The translations under genes and the position numbers were made by a program. Shown piece after piece: positions 8,780 to 16,070 of a stretch of DNA of 36,643 nt; the first letter of the stretch is position 1, and each line of letters begins with the position of its first letter. Under the pieces are notes generated by a model that saw only the letters and a list, made by a program, of their open reading frames with translations, ran no database searches and was not told the origin of the DNA. This DNA is from Gammaproteobacteria bacterium (GTDB taxonomy: Bacteria > Pseudomonadota > Gammaproteobacteria > Methylococcales > DRLZ01): positions 1 to 36,643 of the forward strand of contig JAHZJL010000151.1 in the NCBI GenBank assembly GCA_022600935.1, read 5' to 3'.

Positions 8780-10152
8780 TCTTCAGAGTTATTGACCAGT
8801 TCGGCGTGAGCAGTGGCAATAAAATATGCAATGATAAAACTGAAAAAATAACTTTCCAGAGTAATTGAGTACGATGACAAAATCACTAAGGTAAATACCA
8901 ATATGGTGTAGGTTCGTTTAATTGAACCGGCTACATTTGGTATATAATCGAGTCGCCTGCCAAGTGTGAAAAAGAAAATAAAAAATGCCAGTAATCCGGA
9001 ATATCCGAATTCGAACAGGGTTTTGGAAAACTGGTTTCTGTCAAGACCTGCAAGCGGTCCGATTTTTTGAAAATACCTGCCGTTTTGACCGATAAATGAC
9101 GCTTCAGAAACTGAACCGGCGCCATAACCTACAATACGGTGAATGGTATCTTCATTGAGGAATTCCCAGGCAGTTGTGATCGCCCTGAACCGGCCCATCC
9201 TCGGGTCTGCTCCGGCTTTTAACTGTACACTGTCCAGAATCGGATAGTGCATATAGTATTCATAGGCAAAATCAGGGTTGAACTGTTTTTCGATATCGTA
9301 TTCTCCAGCCTGCCAGAAAAAGATATAAAACAGGGAAATAAATACAATCCCGATAAACCCTGACGCAGAGATTTGTTTGATTGCAGAAATAAAACTACGG
9401 CGCTTGAATAGCGAATAAAACAGGACAAACAAAACAATGATGGCGACAAATACCGAAGCGGATCGGGATTTGGACAGTAACAAGGGTGCAATCAGAACAA
9501 TGCATGTCAAAAATGTATTGAATTTAGGCAGGGTATTTTTTTTATAGACGAATCTGTCTGTCATCACAATTCCGATTGCAATTACCTGACACACAACCAG
9601 TTCACCGTAACCAGCAAATGTTCCACTGACAGAGTCCAGTGTGTATTTCGATCCACCACCGGCAGCAAAATATTTCAATACACAAACCGGTAATTGAATT
9701 AAAGCCAGAATAACGATGTGTCGATTAAACCTGTCGATGGTCAGGTCTTCTGAATAATACAGATATAGTGCCAGCGTCAAAACGAAACCGACAAAGTAAT
9801 AGCGTAAACTGTAAAAACCAATCAGCAGGCTTTCTTCGTTATATAAGTTTGATATCAGTGTCAGAAAGCAGAAAAACAGTGCTAATAAAAAGACGGGAAC
9901 AAGTGTGCCGTATTGCCTCCTGATGGTCGGATTTTTAACAAGAAAATGCAGACATATCCGTATTCCAAGTAGTCCAACCAGAACCAGCGTCGCACGCTTG
10001 ATAATGGCCGGGGCGGAATAGTATCTGACAAACCAGTCAAACTGCAGCAGAGTCAGGAATATCGACAGTGCTGTAAATATCCTTGGCTTAATCAACAACA
10101 ATAAGATGATAACCAGTCCGATCAGTCCGGCTAATGCATAAACAATAGTCAT
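8776..10152 (-). CDS. O-antigen ligase / Wzy-type polymerase family membrane protein
   Basis: This is a 458-residue polytopic inner-membrane protein with roughly ten or more hydrophobic helices. It starts IVYALAGLIGLVIILLLLIK and ends in a C-terminal group of helices around FFIFFFTLG and ILVFTLVILSSYSITLESY. Between the last helix groups lies a large soluble loop (EYDIEKQFNPDFAYEYYMHYP through the DRNQFSK region), the typical architecture of Wzy_C/O-antigen ligase proteins. Such proteins act at the periplasmic face to polymerise or ligate lipid-linked glycans. Polymerase and ligase cannot be told apart from sequence; a location inside a glycosyltransferase cluster favours polymerase. ATGA overlaps on both sides (10149-10152 and 8776-8779) show tight translational coupling. 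Confidence 0.85.
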   Translation of the reverse strand: MTIVYALAGLIGLVIILLLLIKPRIFTALSIFLTLLQFDWFVRYYSAPAIIKRATLVLVGLLGIRICLHFLVKNPTIRRQYGTLVPVFLLALFFCFLTLISNLYNEESLLIGFYSLRYYFVGFVLTLALYLYYSEDLTIDRFNRHIVILALIQLPVCVLKYFAAGGGSKYTLDSVSGTFAGYGELVVCQVIAIGIVMTDRFVYKKNTLPKFNTFLTCIVLIAPLLLSKSRSASVFVAIIVLFVLFYSLFKRRSFISAIKQISASGFIGIVFISLFYIFFWQAGEYDIEKQFNPDFAYEYYMHYPILDSVQLKAGADPRMGRFRAITTAWEFLNEDTIHRIVGYGAGSVSEASFIGQNGRYFQKIGPLAGLDRNQFSKTLFEFGYSGLLAFFIFFFTLGRRLDYIPNVAGSIKRTYTILVFTLVILSSYSITLESYFFSFIIAYFIATAHAELVNNSEE

Positions 10153-11237
10153 GACTGATCAAAACAGTTGAGAATGGTTTTGAAATTGTTCAGAGAGTGG
10201 TGAGTTGTTGCGTAAGTCTCTGCGTTTGATGCCATTGCATGACGGAGTTGAGCATTCTGTATCAGTGACCTGGTGTCAGATAACAGTTGCTCAAAAGTTT
10301 TCGAGTGATATCCCATGTTGTATCTGGTGATGACTGAATCAGGGTTGGCATTCAAGCTGATGACCGGGGTTTTTCGCATCCAGGCTTGAATAAATGTATT
10401 GCTGAAGCCTTCGTAAAGACTTGTATTCACCAGGATATGGGATTGCTCGAGAATACGATTAACCTCATCATTGGCTAATTCTCCAGGGGCTTTAATAAAA
10501 TGATTGTTGACAGCAGTGTTGATTTGTTCGGCATAGTTGTCGATTCTGCCGATCATGATGCAAGAGATTTCACTGTCTTTATTCAATTCAGCGCCAAGTT
10601 GTATAAAGATTTCCGGTTGCTTGACCGGCTTCATATTGCCGATCCAGACAATTTGAATTGCGGTGGTTGTTTTTTTGACGCCCTCCGGAATGGGATGACC
10701 ATTGGCAACAATATGAGTGACACGGCGCTGAAACAGTGAATGATAGCGATCAGCTTGTTGCTGTGTCTGGGCAATGACAGATTGAGCGTGTTTTTGGCCG
10801 TAGCGTGTCAATCGATATTCAATGATTTTGAACAGGTTGAGGCTGGAGCGATTGTTTAATTCATGTGAGCTGGCCAGATGGAAAATCATCTGTGAATTGC
10901 TGGTTCTGGAATACAACGCTGCGATGGCAGTCAGACTGGAGCCGGCACGCTGGTATATAGCATCGGGCTTGATAGTCTTTAACAATGTCCAGATATGGAA
11001 TCCGTAAAAAAACTTGATATTGCCTAATTTGGCAAATAATTCAATTTTAGGGATCGGATAAAGATGAATATCCAGACTGTTTTGATAAGAGTTGCCATTG
11101 GAAATAAAAATATACGAAACATCCCAACCTGATTGTTTAGCGCATTGGGCAAGATAATACGCTTGTAATTCTGCGCCGCCGCTGCATTGTTCAAAATAAT
11201 TTGCCAGAATAATGGCCAGTTTCTGTTTATTCGCCAT
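10149..11237 (-). CDS. GT4-type glycosyltransferase
   Basis: I place the start at the ATG at 11237, which begins MANKQKLAIILANYFEQCSG, followed by the GT4 donor-loop segment GGAELQAYYLAQCA. This gives 362 residues and an 11-base overlap with the upstream gene. The open frame extends 56 codons further upstream, but that stretch is not family-like and lies over the neighbour. The C-terminal domain has IVWIGNMKPVKQPEIFIQLG, SCIMIGRID and NTSLYEGFSNTFIQAWMRKTPVISL. The second acidic residue of the E-x7-E motif is Gln here (E-x7-Q), which may alter donor handling. It ends in an ATGA overlap with the Wzy-like gene. Substrate unknown. Confidence 0.86.
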   Translation of the reverse strand: MANKQKLAIILANYFEQCSGGAELQAYYLAQCAKQSGWDVSYIFISNGNSYQNSLDIHLYPIPKIELFAKLGNIKFFYGFHIWTLLKTIKPDAIYQRAGSSLTAIAALYSRTSNSQMIFHLASSHELNNRSSLNLFKIIEYRLTRYGQKHAQSVIAQTQQQADRYHSLFQRRVTHIVANGHPIPEGVKKTTTAIQIVWIGNMKPVKQPEIFIQLGAELNKDSEISCIMIGRIDNYAEQINTAVNNHFIKAPGELANDEVNRILEQSHILVNTSLYEGFSNTFIQAWMRKTPVISLNANPDSVITRYNMGYHSKTFEQLLSDTRSLIQNAQLRHAMASNAETYATTHHSLNNFKTILNCFDQS

Positions 11238-12408
11238 TATTGACTGCGTTGTCGATCTGATTGATGATATTTTGCGGAATGTGATAGGACTCGAACAGTA
11301 GCCTGGATTGTTGAGCAAACCGCTGGCGCAAGTTGGTGTCCATTGCAAGGGTTTTAATACGTTCAGATAGTGCTTCAATATCACCTGCTTTAACAACAAA
11401 GCCATTCACATTGTTTTTGACCAGGTTTTTTGCAGCACCAACACGGTCTGTGGTAATGATAGGAATCGACAATGAACTCACTTCATTGAGAATCAGCCCC
11501 CAGCCTTCATACAAATCCCCTTCAGTCGAATGTGGGTGAACGAAAATATCCGCCAAAGCGATATAATCCTGCTTGATGTCCGGGCTGATGGAGCCGGTTA
11601 TAATGACACGATAACCCAGTGCATTACAGAGTTGAAGACATTCCTGTTCGTAAGCCTGATCATCTTCGAAACCCTGAAAATATTCATCCGCTCCACCGCA
11701 TACCAGTAGTACAGCTTGAGGAATATCAGATTCAATACGCTGAAAAGCGGTTAATAAATCTTTCAGACCCTTGCGTCTTGTGATTCGCCCGAAATACAGA
11801 ATGACCACTTTGTTGCGTAAAGACAAATCATCAATCAGGTTGGGGTTGTTGATTTTTATTTTGGCCAGGTCATCTGAGAGAAATGGCAGAATACGGATAT
11901 TATGCGGGTTTACCCCATTGGCGATTGCAAATTCACGTTGATTGTCACCATGCACAAACAAGGTATTGCAGCGTCTCATCATGAGGTAACCGAATGCTTC
12001 ATAGATTCTGTAAATAACAGATTTTTTACTGAGTTTTTGCCACTGCTCGATGACAAGTAAGAGTTTTTTAGCGAGCAATAGACTGGTTAAAAATGCAACT
12101 TTTGAATGCAGTGGTGCCTGGGTTGAAGTCAGTACAGCATCTGAGTGAAATGAATTGCTGATAATGCAATAGCACAGCTTTGCAAATGTGCTGAAAGTAT
12201 AACCGTTGAGCCTGATATTTCTGGCGCCGATCACTGTTGAATTGACCTGTTTCAGAAATTCATGATCGGGTTGGTCGTCATCGCGATGATGGCGAATCCA
12301 GATGACTTTGAGATCAAAGTTACCCTGAGTCGCCAGGCGCAAAAAAAATTCACGGTTGTATTTGCGATACCCCGGCCAGATGATTAATAATTTTTGGCTT
12401 GTCTGCAT
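11227..12408 (-). CDS. GT4-type glycosyltransferase
   Basis: This 393-residue GT-B enzyme begins with a short beta strand and a substrate loop (KLLIIWPGYRKYNREFFLRL). The C-terminal half carries VVILYFGRITRRKGLKDLL, AVLLVCGGADEYF, RVIITGSISPDIKQDYIALA and the complete E-x7-E motif in DLYEGWGLILNEVSSLSIPII, the set expected for GT4. The ATG at 12408 is the first good start; no clear Shine-Dalgarno sequence precedes it. A 36-base gap separates it from the sulfotransferase stop, the only non-overlapping junction among the glycosyltransferase genes. It probably adds one sugar to the repeat unit; donor unknown. Confidence 0.88.
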   Translation of the reverse strand: MQTSQKLLIIWPGYRKYNREFFLRLATQGNFDLKVIWIRHHRDDDQPDHEFLKQVNSTVIGARNIRLNGYTFSTFAKLCYCIISNSFHSDAVLTSTQAPLHSKVAFLTSLLLAKKLLLVIEQWQKLSKKSVIYRIYEAFGYLMMRRCNTLFVHGDNQREFAIANGVNPHNIRILPFLSDDLAKIKINNPNLIDDLSLRNKVVILYFGRITRRKGLKDLLTAFQRIESDIPQAVLLVCGGADEYFQGFEDDQAYEQECLQLCNALGYRVIITGSISPDIKQDYIALADIFVHPHSTEGDLYEGWGLILNEVSSLSIPIITTDRVGAAKNLVKNNVNGFVVKAGDIEALSERIKTLAMDTNLRQRFAQQSRLLFESYHIPQNIINQIDNAVNNGE

Positions 12409-12444
12409 TCAGTGTGTTTATACATATACAAATTGGTCTCTGAA

Positions 12445-13416
12445 TCAGAATAAACGAACATAACGACCGAAAATTTTTCCGGCCAGAAATTTAATTCTGG
12501 ATATCAGTGCAAGAATCATCAGTGTGTGACGAGGGTAGGGTGCGTGAAAATCTGGCTGGGTGATTTCAAGATTGTGCCCGGAAACAGCGGCAAGAATTGC
12601 CTGGATATCCGGATTACCCTGGATTTCATTAACAGTTTGTGAATCCACCAAGTTCTGCTCCTGTTTGTAATAAATGGAGCGGTGAGCATTGTCTGCTGTC
12701 TGTTTGCCTTGCCCGTCGATCACTGAAGAATGCTGGTTGTCTTCAATTGTCAGATCTGAACTGTCTTTATGTAAATGCACTTTTGCCGAATCATTGCCAA
12801 ACAAAGTATGGTGTGTCTTGGTCCAGTAATTTTCCATATCAGGCGAATGATTGACCCCGATGCAATGATTGATAGACGATAATGTTGCAGAAGGATATGT
12901 CACAAGATCGACATAGGAAACAGGCATGAAATCAGTTATCAAAGACAAATAAAGCGTGTGATAGTTCACCCAGGCTTTGATGCATCCGGTTCTGTTTCGT
13001 TTCAACATTGATGCGCAAAAATCGACAGGTGTTTTCCAGATCAGAAGATGATGAACTTCAATTCCCTGATTGCGCAAACGCTGACTTTGTTTGTTAATCC
13101 AGAACGGGTCTTTACTGGAGTCAACGATATAGTCCAGTTGTTCAAACCTGTCGAAGATCGTCTGGTATAACCTGTCTTCCCCTTGCTGCCTGACGTGTAC
13201 CCATAACGAGCAATTCGGGTCCCCGCATCCACACCTGGGATTGAAGTGGTGAGGGCGAAAAGGCCGGAACAAAGCATGCACTTCACCAACTGAAAAGCCT
13301 GAATCAGAATTGGACAGCATCATATCCAGCATGGTCGAGCCGCTATAGGAACTGCCTCCAATAAACAGTATTTTTTTATTTTTCAAAGGGGTCAGACTCG
13401 CTTGATTATTTTTCAA
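12445..13416 (-). CDS. sulfotransferase family protein (PAPS-dependent)
   Basis: The protein of about 323 residues has the two PAPS-binding signatures of sulfotransferases. The 5'-phosphosulfate loop is ILFIGGSSYSGSTMLDMML near the N-terminus, with a downstream GEVHALFRPF and a Cys-rich CGCGDPNCSLW. The 3'-phosphate-binding motif is YIVDSSKDPFWI. Inferred role: sulfating a sugar (or a small molecule) of the neighbouring polysaccharide. The 5' end is odd. No ATG precedes the P-loop; the only candidates are TTG at 13416 or 13386. Both lie inside a tandem 30-bp repeat of the adjacent transposon-like element, and no Shine-Dalgarno is visible. The original start may have been displaced by the insertion, so expression is uncertain. 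The domain itself looks intact. Confidence 0.78.
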   Translation of the reverse strand: MKNNQASLTPLKNKKILFIGGSSYSGSTMLDMMLSNSDSGFSVGEVHALFRPFRPHHFNPRCGCGDPNCSLWVHVRQQGEDRLYQTIFDRFEQLDYIVDSSKDPFWINKQSQRLRNQGIEVHHLLIWKTPVDFCASMLKRNRTGCIKAWVNYHTLYLSLITDFMPVSYVDLVTYPSATLSSINHCIGVNHSPDMENYWTKTHHTLFGNDSAKVHLHKDSSDLTIEDNQHSSVIDGQGKQTADNAHRSIYYKQEQNLVDSQTVNEIQGNPDIQAILAAVSGHNLEITQPDFHAPYPRHTLMILALISRIKFLAGKIFGRYVRLF

Positions 13417-13437
13417 AGGGGTCAGACTCGCTTGATT
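13378..13437. repeat. two perfect tandem copies of a 30-bp repeat
   Basis: Copies at 13378-13407 and 13408-13437 are identical. The core is CAAAGGGGTCAGACTCG. The repeat contains the stop codon of the transposase gene and both possible TTG start codons of the sulfotransferase gene. The 30-bp period is a multiple of three, so the repeat stays in frame. It is closely related to the inverted repeats at 14203-14229 and 14512-14538. Confidence 0.95.
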
Positions 13438-14141
13438 GCTTTTTCTTTAAAATCTTCTGATCGCCGGTCTCCGCCTCTAGCCTTTGGTTCCACTTGCCGT
13501 GCCGACAATGTCTCAATTTTCTCTTTAAACCGATCATTACCAAGCACCCAGGCTTTGTTGGTGGCCTCTCGAATGTCTTCTATATCAGTATGTGACATTT
13601 TACTGTTGAATAACGCTTTGTAGCTATACTGGCGTTCAGCGTCATTACTGCCCAATCTCTTATAAATTGGATGCGGAGTAATTAACACGTTATCTTTACC
13701 CATTGCATTGCAGCGATAACTCGACCAAGGGTATTCACTGGCATGTGAAACCATATTAGCCCGTACTGGGTTTAACTCAATATACCGGCTACAGATCAGC
13801 AGATACTGTTCACTATCAAGTAGCGTAGCTTTATACCGCCCTTCCCATAACGTTCCTGTCCGGTCATATTGGAAATTGAAATATTGAACATAATACCTGC
13901 CTAAGGATTGCATGACCCTGCTGATACTGTTTTCCGAATGTGGAGTCATTAACAAGTGCACATGGTTGGTCATTAAAACATAGGCATGGATCTGACACTG
14001 AAATTTCTGGCAAGCATTGTTCAGTTTTTCCAGATAAAATAGATAATCGTCATCAGCCACAAAAATGACATCGCGATTATTCCCTCGCTGAATCACGTGT
14101 TGGGGTAGGCCGGGAATTGAAAAGCGCGGAAGTCGAGCCAT
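13422..14141 (-). CDS. REP-associated tyrosine transposase (Y1_Tnp/IS200-like)
   Basis: The 239-residue protein belongs to the Y1 HUH transposase superfamily, RAYT branch. It begins MARLPRFSIPGLPQHVIQRG with the following NNRDVIF, the RAYT signature. The HUH motif is in YVLMTNHVHLLMTP (His-Val-His) and the catalytic Tyr is within SRVMQSLGRYYVQYFN. The segments GTLWEGRYKATLLD and YIELNPVRANMV are highly conserved in the family. The basic C-terminal tail ends IKRV, where the last codons and the stop lie in the tandem 30-bp repeat. No frameshift is seen, so the gene may be active. RAYTs nick and mobilise REP-type hairpins as single strands and are often kept as single-copy domesticated genes. 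A 20-bp perfect palindrome lies 37-56 bases upstream of the start. Confidence 0.92.
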   Translation of the reverse strand: MARLPRFSIPGLPQHVIQRGNNRDVIFVADDDYLFYLEKLNNACQKFQCQIHAYVLMTNHVHLLMTPHSENSISRVMQSLGRYYVQYFNFQYDRTGTLWEGRYKATLLDSEQYLLICSRYIELNPVRANMVSHASEYPWSSYRCNAMGKDNVLITPHPIYKRLGSNDAERQYSYKALFNSKMSHTDIEDIREATNKAWVLGNDRFKEKIETLSARQVEPKARGGDRRSEDFKEKAIKRV

Positions 14142-14177
14142 GTTGAAGCGATTATTTCTCTATGTGAAATTTTGATT

Positions 14178-14197
14178 AGATGAAGTATACTTCATCT
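14178..14197. repeat. 20-bp perfect palindrome upstream of transposase
   Basis: AGATGAAGTATACTTCATCT is identical to its reverse complement. It sits in the transposase 5' region, enclosed by an 11-bp inverted repeat (ATGTGAAATTT at 14162-14172 and AAATTTCACAT at 14237-14247). It could be an operator or a cruciform/REP-type substrate; the function is unknown. Confidence 0.9.
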
Positions 14198-14202
14198 TTG
14201 AC

Positions 14203-14229
14203 TTTCAATCGAGTCTGACCCTTTTGGTT
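14203..14229. repeat. 27-bp inverted repeat, left copy (GGGTCAGACTC family)
   Basis: This copy is the exact reverse complement of 14512-14538. It contains CGAGTCTGACCCTTTTGG. It marks the transposase-proximal border of the element opposite the tandem copies at 13378-13437. Confidence 0.95.
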
Positions 14230-14493
14230 TGCTTTTAAATTTCACATCAGTAGTTCTTAGTCTGGTTTGTTCAAACTGGCTTTATCTTACCTTCAAATAA
14301 CAAAAAAAGGTACTGGGTCTTGGTTGTGGCTGAAAACCAAAAACCAATGGAAAACAAATGGGGTCGGACTCCAATACCGCTACCCGAAGCGTGATAAATT
14401 GTTGAAAAACAATAAAATGAGTTAAATATTTAAAGTTAAGCTCCAACTCATAAATGGATATAATTGAGTCTCCAAGAAGTAACCAAAAGCAGT

Positions 14494-14538
14494 AACCAAA
14501 AGGGTCAGATGAACCAAAAGGGTCAGACTCGATTGAAA
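14494..14538. repeat. 27-bp inverted repeat, right copy, with partial tandem duplication
   Basis: The full copy is at 14512-14538. It is preceded by a partial direct copy at 14494-14509 (AACCAAAAGGGTCAGA, 18-base spacing) and by a fragment AACCAAAAG at 14481-14489. A degenerate copy, GGGGTCGGACTCC, lies near 14360-14372. The block at 14142-14589 between the transposase and mxaL contains only these repeats. The 125-codon frame on the reverse strand here is not a credible gene. Confidence 0.9.
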
Positions 14539-14589
14539 TGCCATCAAGTTTGAACCTATTAGCTCCTTTTGCTGTGTTCAGTGGTTGTG

Positions 14590-15480
14590 TCAAATGGTTT
14601 TTGCTTTCAAAGCATAAGGCAACAGCGTCAGTAGCAATGCCAGAATACCCAGTATCCATCGTATATCGGTAGGATGGATTTCCTGTTTGATATAAGGGTC
14701 ACTATTGAGTAAATCGGCGAGTTGTTGCTGGTTTTCCAGTACCAGTATATTCAGTTTGGATAGTTGTGCGTATTCACTGAGATTGGTGATATCCAGTTGC
14801 GACAGGTATTCTTCGTCATTATCAGATCGTCGGTTCAAAGGGTTTCCGGTTTTCACGTCTTTGCTTTTCCAGTAACCGATTATCGCATCATCGTTGTCAT
14901 AAAGAGGAATGCGTACGGGTTGTTTACCGCCAATTCCGACTATCAGGCCGTTGACTTTACCTGATCGTTTTGCCAGTGGTGGAGCATAGTGTTCACTGAC
15001 GGTTTGTTCACCATCAGTCAGGAAAACGATGGTCGGGTCGTTTTCCAGTTGAGCGACTTGTCCCAGCGCCGAATACAGGCCACGCTGGATGTTACTGTCT
15101 CCCGCCCAGGCCATACGCCAGCTGAGTCGGGAAATGACCTGGTCAAGCAGACTGTAGTGTTGGCATAGTTCGATCGGGTTGAACAGTAACAAAGCATCTT
15201 TGGAAGCAAACATGCCGACTCCGACATGAGAGCCACAGGGTAATTGTTTTAATGTTGTTTTGATTGTCGCTTTGGCGGCTTCCAGGCGGCTGATGGATTG
15301 GCCGTTATTGGAAAAATCCCGCGCATTCATGCTTTGTGTGATATCGACAATGAACACGACATTGACCACCTGTTTAGGCAATAATGCAGTGGGTGAAATA
15401 AATGTCGCTGCTGTGATTGATAATGCCAACAGTGGCAATACCAGCTTTCGATAGAGTTGTAATGATTGTATTGCCTGCAT
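14590..15480 (-). CDS. mxaL: MxaL-like VWA-domain membrane protein
   Basis: The 296-residue protein has an N-terminal membrane segment (LVLPLLALSITAATFI), a von Willebrand factor A domain and a C-terminal membrane anchor (WILGILALLLTLLPYALKAK). The metal-ion site reads VVFIVDITQSMNARD (D46, T48, S50), a DxTxS variant of the usual DxSxS, with the later FLTDGEQ. The assignment rests on position: it is the last gene of an mxaR-S-A-C-K-L order. In methylotrophs MxaA, MxaC, MxaK and MxaL are needed for calcium insertion or assembly of the periplasmic methanol dehydrogenase MxaFI. The start is ATG at 15480, five bases after the mxaK stop, with a GGAGG upstream. The alternative label is BatB, but BatB usually carries TPRs in the same chain. 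Confidence 0.75.
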   Translation of the reverse strand: MQAIQSLQLYRKLVLPLLALSITAATFISPTALLPKQVVNVVFIVDITQSMNARDFSNNGQSISRLEAAKATIKTTLKQLPCGSHVGVGMFASKDALLLFNPIELCQHYSLLDQVISRLSWRMAWAGDSNIQRGLYSALGQVAQLENDPTIVFLTDGEQTVSEHYAPPLAKRSGKVNGLIVGIGGKQPVRIPLYDNDDAIIGYWKSKDVKTGNPLNRRSDNDEEYLSQLDITNLSEYAQLSKLNILVLENQQQLADLLNSDPYIKQEIHPTDIRWILGILALLLTLLPYALKAKTI

Positions 15481-15485
15481 TACGG

Positions 15486-16070
15486 TCAGGGACCTCCGGC
15501 AGGTTGTCCAGGTAAGACGGCGTGGACACTGCTTCTGCTTTCTGTCATACCCTGTTTTTCGCGTTCTTTGGGTGGCGGTGTAATACGCAAGGCATAATCC
15601 AGATTATAGCGAGCATTCCAGTGTCCGGGGTTGTGTCTGAGTACGGTCTTGAATGCCTGTTTGGCCTGATTCAATGGCACGATGACTTCACTGTAAGCCC
15701 AGACCCCCATCTCATTCCAGGATGCCGCTGCTAGCTTGAGATTGATCACGCCAATATTGTAAAGAGCTGTTTCCTGAACCTGTTGCCAGTGATTTGAAGA
15801 GAGTTCAGTATCAGACTGGAGTATCGACCGATACATAGCCAGTGCTTGCTGGGTTTTACCTTGCTGATGCAGATGCCAGGCCCGAATCAGTAATTGATCA
15901 GGTTCCAGTTCGGACTGTCCTTCGAACAGATCAGGATTGTTCAAAGCCTGATTGTAGTCGAGCTGATCGCTGAGCCGGACACATTCAAGCACTGTCAGGC
16001 AACTGCACACAACAGCCAGGGCCAGGGCAAAGGTGATTGACCAGCGACGCATATTAGCGGTTGCCTGCAT
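15486..16070 (-). CDS. mxaK: MxaK-like membrane-anchored TPR protein
   Basis: The 194-residue protein has one N-terminal membrane segment (ITFALALAVVCSCLTVL) followed by a periplasmic TPR-like region. Visible repeats are LLIRAWHLHQQGKTQQALAMY and, later, AKQAFKTVLRHNPGHWNARYNLDYALR. The C-terminus is a polar tail. Size, topology and position between two VWA genes match MxaK of methylotrophs, a protein implicated in methanol dehydrogenase maturation whose biochemical role is poorly known. It overlaps mxaC by 17 bases. ATG at 16070 is used; an ATG six codons later (MRRWS) is also possible. The sequence is too divergent for motif-based certainty. Confidence 0.7.
   Translation of the reverse strand: MQATANMRRWSITFALALAVVCSCLTVLECVRLSDQLDYNQALNNPDLFEGQSELEPDQLLIRAWHLHQQGKTQQALAMYRSILQSDTELSSNHWQQVQETALYNIGVINLKLAAASWNEMGVWAYSEVIVPLNQAKQAFKTVLRHNPGHWNARYNLDYALRITPPPKEREKQGMTESRSSVHAVLPGQPAGGP

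Larger units (their letters stand above)
13378..14229 (-). mobile_element. RAYT element: Y1 transposase gene bounded by inverted GGGTCAGACTC repeats
   Basis: The transposase gene lies between CAAAGGGGTCAGACTCG (reading forward at 13384 and 13414) and its inverted counterpart CGAGTCTGACCCTTTTG (near 14210-14226). This is the usual arrangement of a REP-associated tyrosine transposase with its flanking REP-like palindromic repeats. Further copies in direct orientation lie beyond the boundary at 14494-14538. The exact mobile unit is not certain, because these elements leave no target-site duplication. Confidence 0.65.

Noticed and set aside
10149-11405. longer start of the glycosyltransferase at 11405
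   Set aside because: The 56 extra codons overlap the upstream gene and are not family-like; the ATG at 11237 begins the Rossmann fold.
13378-14538. CRISPR array
   Set aside because: The repeats are irregular in spacing, occur in both orientations and surround a transposase; there are no regular spacers and no cas genes.
14282-14659. 125-codon open frame on the reverse strand between the transposase and mxaL
   Set aside because: It runs through the GGGTCAGACTC repeats and the 3' end of mxaL in another frame, has low-complexity composition and shows no recognisable domain.
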